Below, in pieces: positions 15,784 through 15,905 of a stretch of DNA of 15,905 nt (position 1 is the first letter of the stretch; each line of letters starts with the position of its first letter). The translations under genes and the position numbers were made by a program. The stretch is from Actinomycetota bacterium (GTDB lineage Bacteria; Actinomycetota; Thermoleophilia; Solirubrobacterales; Solirubrobacteraceae), in assembly GCA_903970315.1 (NCBI GenBank), contig CAJCIJ010000133.1, forward strand, positions 1-15,905, in the 5' to 3' direction. Below the pieces are notes generated by a model. It searched no databases. It worked only from the letters and a program-made list of their open reading frames with translations, and was not told the origin of the DNA.

Positions 15784-15905
15784 ACGAGCGGCAGCTGCCA
15801 CCCGTCACGGCGCTGGGGATGCTTTCGCTGGGCCTGGTGCTCGTGGCGGGCATCTACCTTTCGGCGCATCTGCCAAACCACGTGTCGCTGACGCCTGCAA
15901 TCGCG
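15780..15905 (+). CDS. Start of a small or longer membrane protein (3' partial)
   Basis: ATG at 15780 overlaps the preceding TGA (ATGA) and opens a frame of 42 codons to the window edge. The product begins MNERQLPPVTALGM and enters a hydrophobic helix (about residues 11-29), followed by a short polar segment. The overlap, the N-terminal helix and the codon use support a real coupled gene rather than chance. I do not recognise a family from this fragment; a membrane partner of the DUF2269-like protein is possible. Confidence 0.6.
   Translation, partial: MNERQLPPVTALGMLSLGLVLVAGIYLSAHLPNHVSLTPAIA

Overview
This is a high-GC chromosomal stretch from what looks like an actinomycete. DUF2510, trans-acting-enoyl-reductase-like and type III polyketide synthase genes, GTG starts and possible leaderless starts all fit Actinomycetota. 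The abundance of long exported beta-propeller proteins and an arylsulfotransferase makes Thermoleophilia (Solirubrobacterales-like) my best guess, but that is inference and no rRNA or tRNA is present to settle it. I see no CRISPR array, insertion sequence, phage gene, RNA gene or attachment site. No gene-free stretch exceeds about 250 bases.

Left part (1-9433). The 3' part of a very large surface protein runs rightwards from the window edge. It has YCF48/BNR-like propeller repeats, a degenerate calcineurin-like phosphoesterase region, a proline-rich stalk and a C-terminal membrane anchor. It meets, tail to tail and with a 69-base overlap, a leftward three-gene set: a DUF2510 membrane protein, a large site-2-protease-like (M50) multidomain membrane protein, and a DHA2-type MFS exporter. 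The spacings are 45 and 49 bases, so these three are probably one transcript. The M50 protein is the most unusual gene here. It has an N-terminal zinc ribbon, an HExxH protease core, a TPR-like middle, a second membrane bundle and a C-terminal seven-repeat Cys-paired propeller, as if an outside sensor were wired to an intramembrane protease.

Middle and right part (9590-15905). A type III polyketide synthase and a saccharopine-dehydrogenase-like trans-acting enoyl reductase lie in tandem on the minus strand. Divergent from them, across a 242-base region carrying two tandem 19-base repeats, are a cytosolic P-loop sulfotransferase and then an exported arylsulfotransferase (ASST) propeller. Together they suggest a small pathway in which a polyketide (phenolic or pyrone) lipid is made, possibly reduced, and sulfated inside and/or outside the cell. 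This is a hypothesis from gene content and order. The window ends with a five-helix membrane protein (DUF2269/CopD-like) whose stop codon overlaps, as ATGA, the start of another membrane protein that runs off the edge.

Across the window, Glu codon choice separates the two exported propeller proteins (mostly GAA) from the cytosolic and membrane genes I sampled (mostly GAG).
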